DNA from: Luteimonas rhizosphaerae | GTDB taxonomy: Bacteria > Pseudomonadota > Gammaproteobacteria > Xanthomonadales > Xanthomonadaceae | NCBI RefSeq assembly: GCF_002849595.1 | Contig: NZ_NRQR01000025.1 | Location: 62,001-126,000, forward strand | DNA length: 64,000 nt | Reading direction: 5' to 3' | Shown: piece after piece, positions 16,940-26,746 of the stretch | How positions within the stretch are numbered: the first letter of the stretch is position 1 | How the letters are laid out: each line of letters begins with the position of its first letter | The notes under the pieces: generated by a model | Database searches by the model: none | What the model saw: the letters and a program-made list of their open reading frames with translations, nothing else | What the model was told of the DNA's origin: nothing | Program-made: the position numbers and the translations under genes

Positions 16940-18568
16940 ATGCTTCGCTACCTGGCATATGTGGTGTGCGTCGTCATGGCGCTGGTGAGTGTGGCGACCG
17001 CGGTCGTGGAACGCTCGGGTGCGTGGGCGACGGTGGCGGTGGTCTTCGTCGCACTGGCCTGGCTGGGCACGATGGATCTGCTGCAGCGGCGCTCGACGCT
17101 GCGCCGCAACTATCCGTTGACCGCGCATTTCCGGTTCCTGCTGGAAACCTTCCGACCGGAGATCCGCCAGTACTTCATCGAGGACGACCAGGACGAGGTG
17201 CCGTTCTCGCGCCAGCAGCGCGACCTGGTCTATCGCCGCGCCAAGAACGTCAGCGATGTCGTGCCCTTCGGCAGCGAGTTGCCGATGTACGGCTCAAGCT
17301 ACGAGTGGGTCAACCACTCGATGGTGCCGGCGCACGCGGAATCGCACGATTTCCGCGTGCCGGTCGGCGAGGAGCGCGCGCGTCCCTATGCGGCCAGCGT
17401 GCTGAACATCTCGGCGATGAGTTTCGGTTCGCTGTCGGCGAATGCGATCCGCGCGCTCAACCGCGGCGCGAAGCGCGGCAATTTCTATCACGACACCGGC
17501 GAGGGCGCGATCTCGCGCTATCACCTCGAAGCGGGTGGCGATCTGGTCTGGGAGATCGGCTCCGGCTACTTCGGGTGTCGCGACGCCGCCGGGCGGTTCG
17601 ACGAGGCGCGCTTCGTCGAGAATGCCGGCCACGCCCAGGTGCGCATGATCGAGATCAAGTTGTCGCAGGGCGCCAAGCCGGGTCACGGCGGGCTGCTGCC
17701 CGGGCCCAAGGTCACGGCCGAGATCGCGCAGACGCGCGGCATTCCGCAGGGCGTCGACTGCGAATCGCCGGCCGCGCACAGCGCGTTCTCCACGCCGATC
17801 GGCCTGCTCGAATTCGTCCAGCGCCTGCGCGACCTGTCGGGCGATCGACCGGTCGGCTTCAAGCTGGCGGTCGGCCATCCCTGGGAGTGGTTCGGCATCG
17901 CCAAGGCGATGCAGGAGACCGGGATCCTGCCGGACTTCATCGTCGTCGACGGCGCCGAAGGCGGCACCGGCGCGGCGCCGTCGGAATTCATCAACCACGT
18001 CGGCCTGCCGCTGCAGGAAGGCTTGATGCTGGTGCACAACACCCTGGTCGGCATCGGTCTGCGCGATCGCGTGCGGATCGGCGCCGCGGGCAAGATCACC
18101 AGCGGCTTCGACATGGCGCGCGCGCTGGCGATGGGCGCCGACTGGTGCAACGCGGGACGCGGCTTCATGTTCGCGCTCGGCTGCATCCAGTCCCGCAGTT
18201 GCCACACCGACAAATGTCCGACCGGCGTCGCCACCCAGGACCCCGCACGCTGGAGCCGGCTCGATGTCGAGGACAAGGCCGACCGCGTGTTCCATTTCCA
18301 GCAGAACACCCTGAAGGCGCTGCGCGACATGATCGGGGCGTCCGGTCTCGAGCATCCGATGCAACTCGGGCCGGAGCACATCCTGCGCCGGACGTCGCCG
18401 ACCGAAGTCCGGTCGCTGGCGGCGCTGTACCGGTTCCTCGAACCCGGCGAACTTCTCGACAGCGTGCCGTCGCACGCGGTGTTCCGCACGTTCTGGCCGA
18501 TGGCGCGGGCCGACAGTTTCGCGCCGCCGGCACGCGCGCGGGCGATGGAAGCGACGAAGTCGCACTGA
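16940..18568 (+). CDS. FMN-binding glutamate synthase family protein (membrane-anchored)
   Basis: 542 residues from ATG 16940. Two N-terminal membrane segments (about 3-22 and 30-48) are followed by a GltS-like FMN-binding barrel: NISAMSFGSLS, PGHGGLLPGPK, VDGAEGGTGAAP, and a cysteine cluster CIQSRSCHTDKCPTG near 415-427 that fits the 3Fe-4S site. The glutaminase domain of true GltB is absent, so this is the stand-alone family whose physiological substrate is not settled. It is not a full glutamate synthase. Read in the same direction as tRNA-Leu. Confidence 0.88.
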   Translation: MLRYLAYVVCVVMALVSVATAVVERSGAWATVAVVFVALAWLGTMDLLQRRSTLRRNYPLTAHFRFLLETFRPEIRQYFIEDDQDEVPFSRQQRDLVYRRAKNVSDVVPFGSELPMYGSSYEWVNHSMVPAHAESHDFRVPVGEERARPYAASVLNISAMSFGSLSANAIRALNRGAKRGNFYHDTGEGAISRYHLEAGGDLVWEIGSGYFGCRDAAGRFDEARFVENAGHAQVRMIEIKLSQGAKPGHGGLLPGPKVTAEIAQTRGIPQGVDCESPAAHSAFSTPIGLLEFVQRLRDLSGDRPVGFKLAVGHPWEWFGIAKAMQETGILPDFIVVDGAEGGTGAAPSEFINHVGLPLQEGLMLVHNTLVGIGLRDRVRIGAAGKITSGFDMARALAMGADWCNAGRGFMFALGCIQSRSCHTDKCPTGVATQDPARWSRLDVEDKADRVFHFQQNTLKALRDMIGASGLEHPMQLGPEHILRRTSPTEVRSLAALYRFLEPGELLDSVPSHAVFRTFWPMARADSFAPPARARAMEATKSH

Positions 18569-18816
18569 CGGCACGCGTGCTGTCGATCGACTCGGCTGCG
18601 GTACGTGCGCCGGGGCCCGTCGTTCCAGGCGGAGATGAGTTCAGTGCAACGCCGCGTCGTGGCACTACTCGTCGGATCCGGGTGACACGAGCGGGCTGCC
18701 ACAGCGGCAGGCCGGTGTCGGCGCGCTTCTCTCAATACGCCTTACGCTGACGTCGCTATCTTGCGACGCTGTCCACGCAGCGCAGGCGCATGACGCGCGC
18801 CTGGCAGCGCGACGCG

Positions 18817-20106
18817 TCAGGTCGGCGCGTCGGGTTCTACCTCGGCAGGTGTGCCATGCCGCGCCACGACACTGGTTGCCGCGACATGGCCGGTCGTGTT
18901 GGCGACGGTCGCGAACATGTCGGGAATCGTATCCACGGCGAGCAGCACGCCGAGCGGCTCGACCGGCAGGCCCATCGCCTGGGTCACCGGCAGATTGTTG
19001 GTCATGAAGCTGACCTGGCCGGGCAGGCCGACCGAGCCCATGCTGATGACGACGCTCAGACCCACCGCGACCGCCAGCTGCGCCGCGCCGAGCTCGGTGC
19101 CGTACATCCAGGCGATGAAGACGACGACGCTGAGGTACTGCACGGGACTGGCGATGCGGAACAACGACACCGCCATCGGCAGCACCAGCGACGTCACCGC
19201 CAGCGGATAGCCGAGCCGCTGGCGCGCGCTGTCGACCATGACCGGCAGCGAGGCCAGCGACGACTGCGTACTGGCCGCGATGGCCTGTACCGGGATCAGG
19301 GCCGCCGCGAACCGCTGCACGCCTTCGCCGGCGACGAGGCGGGCGACGACGTACATCAGCAGCGTGATCGCGATGTACAGCGTGCACTGCAGCACGATGT
19401 AGTAGCCGAGCGCCGCCAGCACGCTCAGGCCGACATGGGCGCACACCGCGAGCACCAGCGCGAACACGCCCAGCGGTGCGGCCCACAGCACCCAGCGCAC
19501 GATGACGAGCATCGTGTCGCCGATGCTGCGCACCAGTTCGAGCATGCGTTCGCGCCGCGCCGGTTCGAGCCGGGTCAATGCAAAGCCGAAGAACATCGAG
19601 AACACGACCAGCGGCAGCATCGCGCTCGCGGCCGCCGCGGCGATCGCATTGCTCGGGATCACGCTGGTGATCCACAGACCGAACGCCGGCGCTTCGGGCA
19701 ACACGTCCGGCGCCTGGATCGCGGCGCGGAACAGCGCGGCCTGCGTCTCGTCGCGCGGCAGCAGGCCGAGGATCGCCGGGGACGCGACCGCGGCGAACGC
19801 GCCGCAGAGCAGCAGCAGGATCACGAAGACGGCCATCGCCACGCGGGCATTGCGTCCCGAGGCCGCGGCGTCGGCGGCAGCGTTGATGCCGACGATGACC
19901 AGGGCCGCGACTAACGGGACGACGGTCATCTGCAACGCGTTGAGCCAGAGGCGGCCGATGGGCTGTACGGCATCGGCGACGCGCGTGGCCACGGCAGCGT
20001 CCCATGCCGCGAGCGACAGGCCGAGGATCGCGCCGGCCAGCAGCGCGAGCAGCACGCGGGCGGGCATCGACAGGTGGAAGCGACGGGCAGGGACGGAATC
20101 GGTCAT
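18817..20106 (-). CDS. Dicarboxylate/amino acid:cation symporter (SDF/DAACS family)
   Basis: 429 residues from the ATG at 20106; an upstream frame extension is not convincing. About eight membrane segments and two re-entrant loops are expected. Visible family elements are QMTVVPLVAALVI after the third segment, a Ser/Thr-rich re-entrant loop (AASTQSSLASLP) near the centre, the SMGSVGLPG loop and DTIPDMFATVANTTGH near the C-terminus, which carries the Asp and Asn used for substrate and Na+ binding. It imports a C4-dicarboxylate or acidic amino acid with Na+ or H+. The exact substrate cannot be read. Confidence 0.88.
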   Translation of the reverse strand: MTDSVPARRFHLSMPARVLLALLAGAILGLSLAAWDAAVATRVADAVQPIGRLWLNALQMTVVPLVAALVIVGINAAADAAASGRNARVAMAVFVILLLLCGAFAAVASPAILGLLPRDETQAALFRAAIQAPDVLPEAPAFGLWITSVIPSNAIAAAAASAMLPLVVFSMFFGFALTRLEPARRERMLELVRSIGDTMLVIVRWVLWAAPLGVFALVLAVCAHVGLSVLAALGYYIVLQCTLYIAITLLMYVVARLVAGEGVQRFAAALIPVQAIAASTQSSLASLPVMVDSARQRLGYPLAVTSLVLPMAVSLFRIASPVQYLSVVVFIAWMYGTELGAAQLAVAVGLSVVISMGSVGLPGQVSFMTNNLPVTQAMGLPVEPLGVLLAVDTIPDMFATVANTTGHVAATSVVARHGTPAEVEPDAPT

Positions 20107-20194
20107 CGAAGGCAGTGGTTGGGAACGCGTTGCGAGCATGCCACGGACGCGGCATCGATCGCGGCTCCTCCCGCGCAACGACGGGGGTGCGACA

Positions 20195-20659
20195 TCAGGA
20201 CGACGCGGCGAGGTCCAGCGACAGCATGTCGCGATGGTCGTCGACGAACCCCAGCCGCGCGTACAGGGCCTTCGCGCGCGGATTGTGGTGATGCACCTCG
20301 AGCCGCAGCGAAGCGACCTGCCAGCCGCGGGCGAGCGCGATCGCCGCGCGCAGGGCCTCGCCGCCCCAGCCGCGACCGCGCGCCGCGTCCGCGAGATACA
20401 GCTCGTCGAGCAGCGCGAACCGGCCGCCGTGTTCCAGGCTGAAGCCGCGGGTCACCGCGAGATAGCCGTGCACCGCATCGCCATCGCCGAGCAGCAGCAC
20501 CGCGCCGCAGTCGGGATCGGCGAGCAGGGTGCGCAATGCCGCGGTCACGCGGACCGGCTCGAACACGATCCGGTCCTCGGCATAGAAGGCGCGCATCAGC
20601 GTCAGCAGCATGGCCTCGTCCTGCGGACCCGCGGGCCGCACCTGCAGCGCGGCGCTCAA
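20195..20659 (-). CDS. GNAT family N-acetyltransferase
   Basis: 154 residues from a TTG start that overlaps the stop of the upstream gene (TTGA), which is why this start is preferred to later codons. The acetyl-CoA site is visible as LYLADAARGRGWGGEALRAA (R/Q-x-x-G-x-G/A type) near residue 85, followed by the typical LEVHHHNPRAKALYARLGF end. The substrate is unknown. It is probably co-transcribed with the L,D-transpeptidase gene. Confidence 0.85.
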   Translation of the reverse strand: MSAALQVRPAGPQDEAMLLTLMRAFYAEDRIVFEPVRVTAALRTLLADPDCGAVLLLGDGDAVHGYLAVTRGFSLEHGGRFALLDELYLADAARGRGWGGEALRAAIALARGWQVASLRLEVHHHNPRAKALYARLGFVDDHRDMLSLDLAASS

Positions 20660-21456
20660 CGCGTCGCGCCCGCATGCAGCGGCGGCAATCCCCATGCGCG
20701 CTGGTACGCCTGATAGACGTCGGCGGGCAACAGCACGAAGCGCGGCGTCCTCGCCGGATCGAGCCACCCCAGCAGGGTCTCCATCGCCTCCGCGTCCATC
20801 GCCGTGCATCCCGCCGTCGTCTCGTCTGGGCGCCGCAGCAGGTGCGCGAAGATGCAGCTGCCCTGGCCGGGCACGCCCTGCGCGTTGTGCTCGACGACGA
20901 AGCCCAGCCGGTAGCGGCTGTCGCCGTCGTTGTGCAGATCGAGCCGCATGTGCTCGCTGGCGCCCTCGACGGCGGCCTCGCCGACGTCGCGCGTGTCGAC
21001 GATGCGGTTGTAGAGCGGCGACGCCGGCACGTCGACGCAATAGTGCGAGACCTGCATCGGCGCATACGGCAGCGCGCCGATGCCGGCATCGGCATATCCG
21101 AAGGCCTGGCCGATCGCGAACACGCCAGCGGGCGCGCGGCCATCGCCTTCGCGCTTCTGTGGTCCCTCGGCCTGCGCCGGGTGCAGGCCGAGCCCCCATC
21201 CGCTGCCGCTGCGTCCGAGCATCGCCGGAACCGCCGCGCCGACTTCGCGCCACGGCCCGGTGCCATCGCGCTCGAAGCGCTGGAGCGTCGCGCCGGTCGC
21301 ATCCCAGCCGGCACTGGTGACGACGACCAGTTGCTGCGACTCGGCGACGCCGGTCGGTGCGTCGGCAATGGGTCCGGAACTCGCGCAAGCTGCGAGCAGC
21401 CACAGGCCGAGCGCGACGACGGCAGTGCGGGCGGCGGGGATTCGGATCGAGGGCAT
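20656..21456 (-). CDS. L,D-transpeptidase (YkuD-like) lipoprotein
   Basis: 266 residues from the ATG at 21456. A signal peptide ends in lipobox LAAC (cysteine near residue 25), so an anchored periplasmic lipoprotein. The catalytic region shows SCIFAHLL with a downstream TAGCTAM carrying the nucleophilic Cys, as in the YkuD-type murein L,D-transpeptidases that make 3-3 crosslinks or attach proteins to peptidoglycan. The stop overlaps the acetyltransferase TTG. The subfamily (COG3786-like) is inferred. Confidence 0.82.
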   Translation of the reverse strand: MPSIRIPAARTAVVALGLWLLAACASSGPIADAPTGVAESQQLVVVTSAGWDATGATLQRFERDGTGPWREVGAAVPAMLGRSGSGWGLGLHPAQAEGPQKREGDGRAPAGVFAIGQAFGYADAGIGALPYAPMQVSHYCVDVPASPLYNRIVDTRDVGEAAVEGASEHMRLDLHNDGDSRYRLGFVVEHNAQGVPGQGSCIFAHLLRRPDETTAGCTAMDAEAMETLLGWLDPARTPRFVLLPADVYQAYQRAWGLPPLHAGATR

Positions 21457-21666
21457 CGGATTCTCCAGATGGGGCAGTGCGACAGAGCGCGTGTCTCGGA
21501 TCGGAGGACGGACACGTGCGCGACGCCAGCCCACATTCTGCCGGCATGTGGGCCGCATGGGACGCTGGTTGCGGAACGCACCCGCATTCCGCATGTCGTC
21601 TGCGTGCGCGCTCATCATCAAGGGACAGGCGCACGCGTACAGATCGCCTTGCGACGGCAGGTCCGT

Positions 21667-23068
21667 CTATCGCCCCACGCGCTGGATGTGGGTGAGGTGC
21701 TGGATCGTCGACGTCGTGGCATCGGCCAGCATCGGCGTGAGCGGCGTGACGACGACGCCGTTGAGCGGGAGACGTTCGACGGCGCCCGACGCCGTGCGCA
21801 GCGACACGCCGGCGGTGTCGTGGATGACGTACGGCTCGCCGTCGACATGGCCGATGACCAGCATCACGTGGCCCGGCATGTAGAGCAGGTCGCCGACCTC
21901 GGTCTCGCGCAGCAGTTCGAGTCGTTCGGCAACAGGCATGCCGGGCTCGAGCACCCGCGTGTCCAGCGCCGGGGTCGTCGCCTGCGCCTCGGTGTTGCGC
22001 GGCATCAGGATGCCGAAGCTGCGATAGATCTCGGAGACGAACCCGCTGCAATCGCGTGCGTTGTAGGCGTGGCCCCAACCGTAGCGTTCCCCGAGGAACT
22101 TGAAGGCCTGCCGCAGCACGTTGGCGCGGGTATGGGGCAGGTAGCCGGTCGCGACATCGGCCGAGCGTGGCACCATCGCCGGCGCGAACGACAGGCTGCC
22201 GTCTGCATGACGCACCGGCAGTTCGACGACGTGGCCGTAGTAGGGGACCTGTCCGTTGAGCGGCCGGTCCGCCGGCCAGTCGGCGACCAGCGGCACGCGC
22301 ACGCCCATTTCCAGCTGCACGTCCGACACCGCGGGATTTTCCGGCGTGTAGACCGTCCGTGCCGTCGCCCCGGTGACCACGAGTGCGTTGCCGCGACGCG
22401 CGTAGTCGAGCACCGCTTCGCGATCGCCGATCGCGACCTTGTCGCGTTCGATCCACGCCGCGTAGCGCTCGCTGACGACGAACAGCCAGCGGTCGTCGCG
22501 GCTCTCGTGGACGACGGCGACCGCGGTGCCGGGGAACAGCGCATCTTCCTGGAAGCGGTCGATGTCGGTATCGCCCGGTGCGCGGAACACGCGCAGATGG
22601 GTCGGGAACGTCCGCAGATCCGCGCGCCGCACGACGAGGCCGAAGCGCAGCACCTGGGTCTGCGGCAGGTCGTCGAGGTTCAGACCCCTGACCAGATTGT
22701 CGACCGCGCGGGTCGTGCCTGCCTGGCCGTCCGCATCGCACCTGGTCCGCTTCGATCAGCACCGGCAGCGCCGCGATGTCGTGGATCGACGGATCGCGCT
22801 CGCGCATCACCGCGTTCTGGGTGGCGATCGCATCCGCATCGAGCACTACGCGGTCGGCCTGGCGCGTGCGCTCGATCCAGTAGTCCGCATCGAGCTGCGC
22901 CGGAGCGACGCCGGGAATCGCGCCATCGGTCAACACATCGCGCGCCAGCGCCTGGACATGCAGCGCAGACGCCAGCGTCAGCACGAGGACGGTCGCGACG
23001 CGACGCCAGCGCCGGCGTGGCTGCCCACGAGACGGAGCGGGAACAGCGATGGATGCGGCAGGCGTCAT
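21667..23068 (-). pseudogene. NlpC/P60 peptidoglycan hydrolase with SH3 domains, frameshifted
   Basis: The ATG at 23068 starts a signal peptide (VATVLVLTLASALHVQALA) and an N-terminal domain. At about 22736-22739 the frame breaks: adding one base to the GTGCGATGCG stretch restores a continuous protein of about 466 residues. The downstream frame carries two bacterial SH3 domains and the NlpC/P60 catalytic domain with Cys in RDCSGF, His in PGHVMLVIGH and a second His in YVIHD. The enzyme cleaves peptide bonds in peptidoglycan in the periplasm. A sequencing error or real inactivation are both possible. Confidence 0.8.
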
Positions 23069-23275
23069 GGCGGTCCTCGTTTGCGCGCCGGGCGATTTCG
23101 CACGGTCGTCCGCAGGGTAGGGGGTTTCACCCGACTGGCAACTGAGGCGGCGTGGAAGCCGGACGTCGCGATGCAGGCGCGACGTCGCACGTACAGTTCG
23201 CGCCAGGCGGTGCACATCGGTTCGGGCGCGGCGCGACGATCGAACGCGGGCGGCGAAGCACGTGGTCCCGGAACG

Positions 23276-23305
23276 AAAAAACCCCGCATTTCTGCAGGGT
23301 TTTTT
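23276..23305. terminator. Bidirectional terminator after tRNA-Asp (downstream copy)
   Basis: CCCCGCA (23282-23288) and TGCAGGG (23293-23299) form a 7-bp stem with a 4-base loop, flanked by six As on the left and six Ts on the right. It can therefore stop transcription on both strands. It lies 15 bases past the tRNA-Asp 3' end. Confidence 0.85.
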
Positions 23306-23313
23306 CGAGCACT

Positions 23314-23390
23314 TGGCGGAGCGGACGGGACTCGAACCCGCGACCTCCGGCGTGACAGGCCAGCATTCTAACCAACTGAACTACCGCTCC
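23314..23390 (-). tRNA. tRNA-Asp (GTC), copy 1
   Basis: 77 nt, minus strand, CCA encoded. Acceptor GGAGCGG/CCGCTCC, anticodon loop CTGTCAC gives GTC, T arm GCGGGTTCGAGTCCCGT. It appears identical to the copy at 23628-23704; the two are about 240 bases apart, each with its own terminator. Confidence 0.97.
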
Positions 23391-23592
23391 AAGGCGCGAG
23401 ATTCTACAGGATTCGATCGCGATTGGAATAGCCCGGACGCAGATTTATTTCAGTGCGTCGTCGCGTGCTCCGGTGCACGCCGCGCGGGCTGACATCGCAC
23501 ATCGGCGCCTCGTGATCGGTGCGCGACAACGCACGCGCTGCGCCCGGTTTCCGACGCGAAGAGGCCCGTCGACGGTTTTCGATCGCCCAAAG

Positions 23593-23614
23593 AAAAACCC
23601 CGCCAGTGGCGGGG
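23593..23614 (-). terminator. Rho-independent terminator after tRNA-Asp (upstream copy)
   Basis: On the minus strand CCCCGCC pairs with GGCGGGG around a 3-base loop, followed by five Ts. It lies 14 bases past the tRNA-Asp end. Confidence 0.85.
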
Positions 23615-23627
23615 TCTTCTCGATCTC

Positions 23628-23704
23628 TGGCGGAGCGGACGGGACTCGAACCCGCGACCTCCGGCGTGACAGGCCAGCATTCTAACCAACTGAACTACCG
23701 CTCC
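23628..23704 (-). tRNA. tRNA-Asp (GTC), copy 2
   Basis: 77 nt with the same sequence as the copy at 23314-23390 as far as I can read. It follows tRNA-Val by 19 bases on the minus strand, so the two are probably one transcript. Confidence 0.97.
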
Positions 23705-23723
23705 ACTTTTGAAACCTGAAACG

Positions 23724-23798
23724 TGGTGGGTGCTGAGGGTTTCGAACCCCCGACCCTCTCCGTGTAAAGGAGACGCTCTACCGCTGAGCTAAGCACCC
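23724..23798 (-). tRNA. tRNA-Val (TAC)
   Basis: 75 nt, minus strand, CCA encoded. Acceptor GGGTGCT/AGCACCC, anticodon loop TTTACAC gives TAC, T arm CGGGGGTTCGAAACCCTC. It starts 20 bases after the hup stop, so it may be read through from hup. Confidence 0.97.
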
Positions 23799-23818
23799 AT
23801 GCGGGACAACCAAGCCGA

Positions 23819-24106
23819 TTACTTTACGGCATCCTTCAGCGCCTTGCCAGCCTTGAATGCAGGCACGGTCGTGGCGGGGATCTGGATCTGTTCCTTAGTC
23901 TGCGGGTTCAGACCGGTGCGTGCCGCGCGCGGGCGGGCCACGAACGAACCGAAACCGACGAAGTTCACGGTCTCGCCGTTCTTCAGCGCCGCGGTGATCG
24001 TGTCGAGAAGCGCATCGACAGCGCGACCGGCGTCGGCCTTCGACAGGCCTGCCTGTTCGGCGACGGCGGCGGTGATGTCACTCTTGCTGTGGCTGGTGCT
24101 TGCCAT
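23819..24106 (-). CDS. hup: DNA-binding protein HU
   Basis: 95 residues from the ATG at 24106, with a good AGAGGAAT ribosome binding site. Nucleoid-associated dimer that bends DNA. The family body is clear: N-terminal helices with KSDITAAVAEQAGLSKADA, GFGSF near residue 52, the basic beta-arm RPRAARTGLNPQTKEQIQIPA, and the FKAGKALKDAV end. It lies between the tRNA-Val/Asp cluster and ppiD, the usual gammaproteobacterial arrangement, with about 300 bases of shared control region to ppiD. Confidence 0.96.
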   Translation of the reverse strand: MASTSHSKSDITAAVAEQAGLSKADAGRAVDALLDTITAALKNGETVNFVGFGSFVARPRAARTGLNPQTKEQIQIPATTVPAFKAGKALKDAVK

Positions 24107-24403
24107 TCGGTAATTCCTCTTCTTATGTGACGACGTACGTGTCGGGATCGTCCCTGGTCGACAGGCGGGCCTGTGGTGCCACGGACGGGCGATTCCGGAA
24201 CAGGCGCGCATGGTACGCGATCCCCCGGTCGAATTCGACTTGCAACGCCGTCGGGGCTGAATGGCGCGATGGCGGTCCGTGGCGCCTCGCAGAAGGAACG
24301 GCGGGTGCATGCGCCGGCGCCGCGCAACGCCGATGCCGCCGGACTGCGGCCAGCGACGCTTGCGGGTAAACTGCCTGGCTCGCCCATCCAGTTGACCGGA
24401 CAC

Positions 24404-26383
24404 ATGCTGCAAGCTCTTCGTGACAAGACCAGTGGTTGGATCGCCATCGCCATCGTCGCGGTGCTTGCCGTGCCGTTCGCCTTCTTCGGCATGGAGCAGT
24501 ACCTGTTCCAGAACAACGCCGACTACGCGGCCAAGGTCGAAGCGCCGCCGACGTGGTGGAAGTCGGCGCCCGATGTCTGGCTGGTGCGCAAGCTGGCCTG
24601 GACCTCGACCGAGGTCAGCAACGAGGAATTCCGCCAGACCTTCGACGGCATGCGCGAGCAGCGCCGTCAGGCCGAAGGCGAGAATTTCGATGCGCGTGCG
24701 TTCGAGACGATGGAGAGCAAGCGCGAGATCCTCGAGCAGCTGATCGATCGCGCGGTGCTTGCGCTCGCCGCCGAGCGCGGCAACATCGTCGTCGGCGACG
24801 CCCAGGTCCAGGAACTGATCATGTCGATCCCGGCCTTCCAGGTCGACGGCCGGTTCGACACCCAGCGCTACCAGATGGCGCTGCAGTCGGCCCAGCCGCC
24901 GCGCACGCCGCGCGAATTCCAGGAGAGCGTGCGCCTGGATCTGCAGCGCACGCTGCTGCCGCAGCGGATCGCCGAAACCGCCTTCATCACCGATGGCGAA
25001 AGCACGCGCCTGATGCGTCTGCTCGGCGAGCGTCGCGACGTGTCGTTCGTCGTCGTGCCGCCGCCGGCCGTCGAGACCGCGCCGGTCGATGCCGCCGAAC
25101 AGCAGCAGTGGTACGAAGCGCACGCGAACCGCTATCGCGAGCCGGAGAAGGTGGCGCTCGAATATCTCGAGATCCGGGTCGATCCCGACGCGACGGCCGG
25201 CGATGTCGACGAAGCGGAACTGCGCGCGCATTTCGAGCAGGTCAAATCGCGCTTCGTCGGCAGCGAGCGCCGCCTGGCGTCGCACATCCTGATCGAAGTG
25301 CCGGCGGATGCCGACGCGGCGACCCAGCAGGCGGCGCAGGAAAAGGCCACCGCACTCGCCGCGCAGGCCCGCGCGCCCGGCGCCGATTTCGCGACGCTCG
25401 CACGCGAGAATTCGAACGATCCCGGCTCCAGCGGCAGCGGCGGCGACCTGGGCTGGGTCGAGAAAGGCATGATGACCGGCCCGTTCGAAGACGCGCTGTT
25501 CGGCATGGAGGCGGGGCAGGTCAGCGCACCGGTCAAGACCGATTTCGGCTGGCACGTGCTGCAGCTGCGCGAGGTGGACGCCGGTCGTCAGGTCGCGTTC
25601 GAGGACGTCCGCGACGAGCTGGCGAGCGAGATGCGCGAGAACGCCGGCTCGCGCGCGTACAACGACCTGGTCGGCACCGTCGTCGACGAGATCAACAAGC
25701 ATCCGATGTCGCTGGAATCGGCGGCGGCGCTCGCCAAGCAGCCGATCCAGGCGATGGCGCCGTTCGCGCGTGGTGCGGGCAGCGGCATCGCGGCGAACAA
25801 TGCGGTCGTGCAGGCGGCGTTCTCGGACGCGCTGAAGCAGGACGGCACCGTCAGCGATCCGATCGAGATCGCGCCGAACCACACGGTGTTCATCCGCGTC
25901 ACCAGCCATACGCCCGAGCGTGCACTGCCGCTCGACCAGGTCGTCGACCGGGTGACCGCCGAAGTGCGCGCCGACCGCGCACTCAAGCAGGCCGAAGCGG
26001 ATGCCGACGCGATGGTCGCCGCCATCGCGGGTGGCCAGACGCTCGCCGCGCTGGCGGAAGCGCGTTCGCTGACCCCGCAGCAGGTGCCGGGCATTCCGCG
26101 CGGCGCGCCGGTGCCCGATGCCGCGGCCGCCGAGGCCTACTTCCGTGCGGCGCCGCCGGCGGAAGGTGCGGTCACGCCGGGTCGCACGATGCTGGCCGAT
26201 GGCAGCGCCGTCGTCTTCACTGTCGACAAAGTGATCCCGGGCGATCCGGCGGACGCCAGCGAGGAAGAGCGGACCACGCTGCGCCAGCAGCTCAGTGCAC
26301 TGCTCGGCAACGAGGACGCCGAGGTGCTGCAGCGCGCATTGCGCAGCCAGATGAAAGTGACGGTGGTGGAAGCGCAGTTGTAA
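24404..26383 (+). CDS. ppiD: Periplasmic folding chaperone / peptidyl-prolyl isomerase PpiD
   Basis: 659 residues from ATG 24404. One N-terminal membrane anchor (about residues 12-31, WIAIAIVAVLAVPFAFFG) places the rest in the periplasm. A SurA-like chaperone region follows, then a parvulin-type rotamase domain around residues 285-390 with ASHILIEV, DFATLARENSNDPGSSGSGGD split across the domain and LGWV. A second degenerate parvulin-like C-terminal region ends at VEAQL. It helps outer-membrane and secreted proteins fold at the translocon exit. Divergent from hup. Confidence 0.92.
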   Translation: MLQALRDKTSGWIAIAIVAVLAVPFAFFGMEQYLFQNNADYAAKVEAPPTWWKSAPDVWLVRKLAWTSTEVSNEEFRQTFDGMREQRRQAEGENFDARAFETMESKREILEQLIDRAVLALAAERGNIVVGDAQVQELIMSIPAFQVDGRFDTQRYQMALQSAQPPRTPREFQESVRLDLQRTLLPQRIAETAFITDGESTRLMRLLGERRDVSFVVVPPPAVETAPVDAAEQQQWYEAHANRYREPEKVALEYLEIRVDPDATAGDVDEAELRAHFEQVKSRFVGSERRLASHILIEVPADADAATQQAAQEKATALAAQARAPGADFATLARENSNDPGSSGSGGDLGWVEKGMMTGPFEDALFGMEAGQVSAPVKTDFGWHVLQLREVDAGRQVAFEDVRDELASEMRENAGSRAYNDLVGTVVDEINKHPMSLESAAALAKQPIQAMAPFARGAGSGIAANNAVVQAAFSDALKQDGTVSDPIEIAPNHTVFIRVTSHTPERALPLDQVVDRVTAEVRADRALKQAEADADAMVAAIAGGQTLAALAEARSLTPQQVPGIPRGAPVPDAAAAEAYFRAAPPAEGAVTPGRTMLADGSAVVFTVDKVIPGDPADASEEERTTLRQQLSALLGNEDAEVLQRALRSQMKVTVVEAQL

Positions 26384-26746
26384 GGCGCGGCGACCGGTTC
26401 GACCCGAGCGGGTCCGGCAGTGCCGGGCCCGTTCTGGTGTCAGGTCTGGGGGAGGGCGCGTCGGCCTGCGACTGACGCGGCGACGGCGGCGTGTCCAGCG
26501 ATGCACGGGTGGCACGTTCGATCCCGGCGTCCGTGCGTCGGGAACGTGCGCATCGCGAGCAGGTTGCGCGACCAGCGCGTCCCACGGCTTCACATCACGT
26601 CATGACCACCCTGGCGGGGCGAAGGCGCAGCGTTCGCGCTGCGCGCCGCTCCAAACACACAGACAGTTTCTTTCTGGCCTGTAGCGGTCACACGACACAG
26701 AGGACGATGCCGTCCTGCAGCCTTGACCTGTCGCGGGCCTCGACGC
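26384..26746. other. Intergenic region with terminator-like hairpin
   Basis: No convincing gene. CGGGTCCGGCA (26409-26419) and TGCCGGGCCCG (26421-26431) form a long GC-rich hairpin 25 bases after ppiD but without a T-run, so it is a possible terminator. The remaining sequence before the convergent mltD stop shows nothing recognisable. Confidence 0.5.

Noticed and set aside
20195-23215. A single minus-strand frame of about 1000 residues
   Set aside because: It links the start of the NlpC/P60 gene and the acetyltransferase through out-of-frame sequence; the middle has no protein-like composition and overlaps the real L,D-transpeptidase.
23127-23689. Two minus-strand frames starting MVRMLACHAGGRGFESRP
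   Set aside because: Both are translations of the two tRNA-Asp genes; they are alike because the tRNAs are alike.
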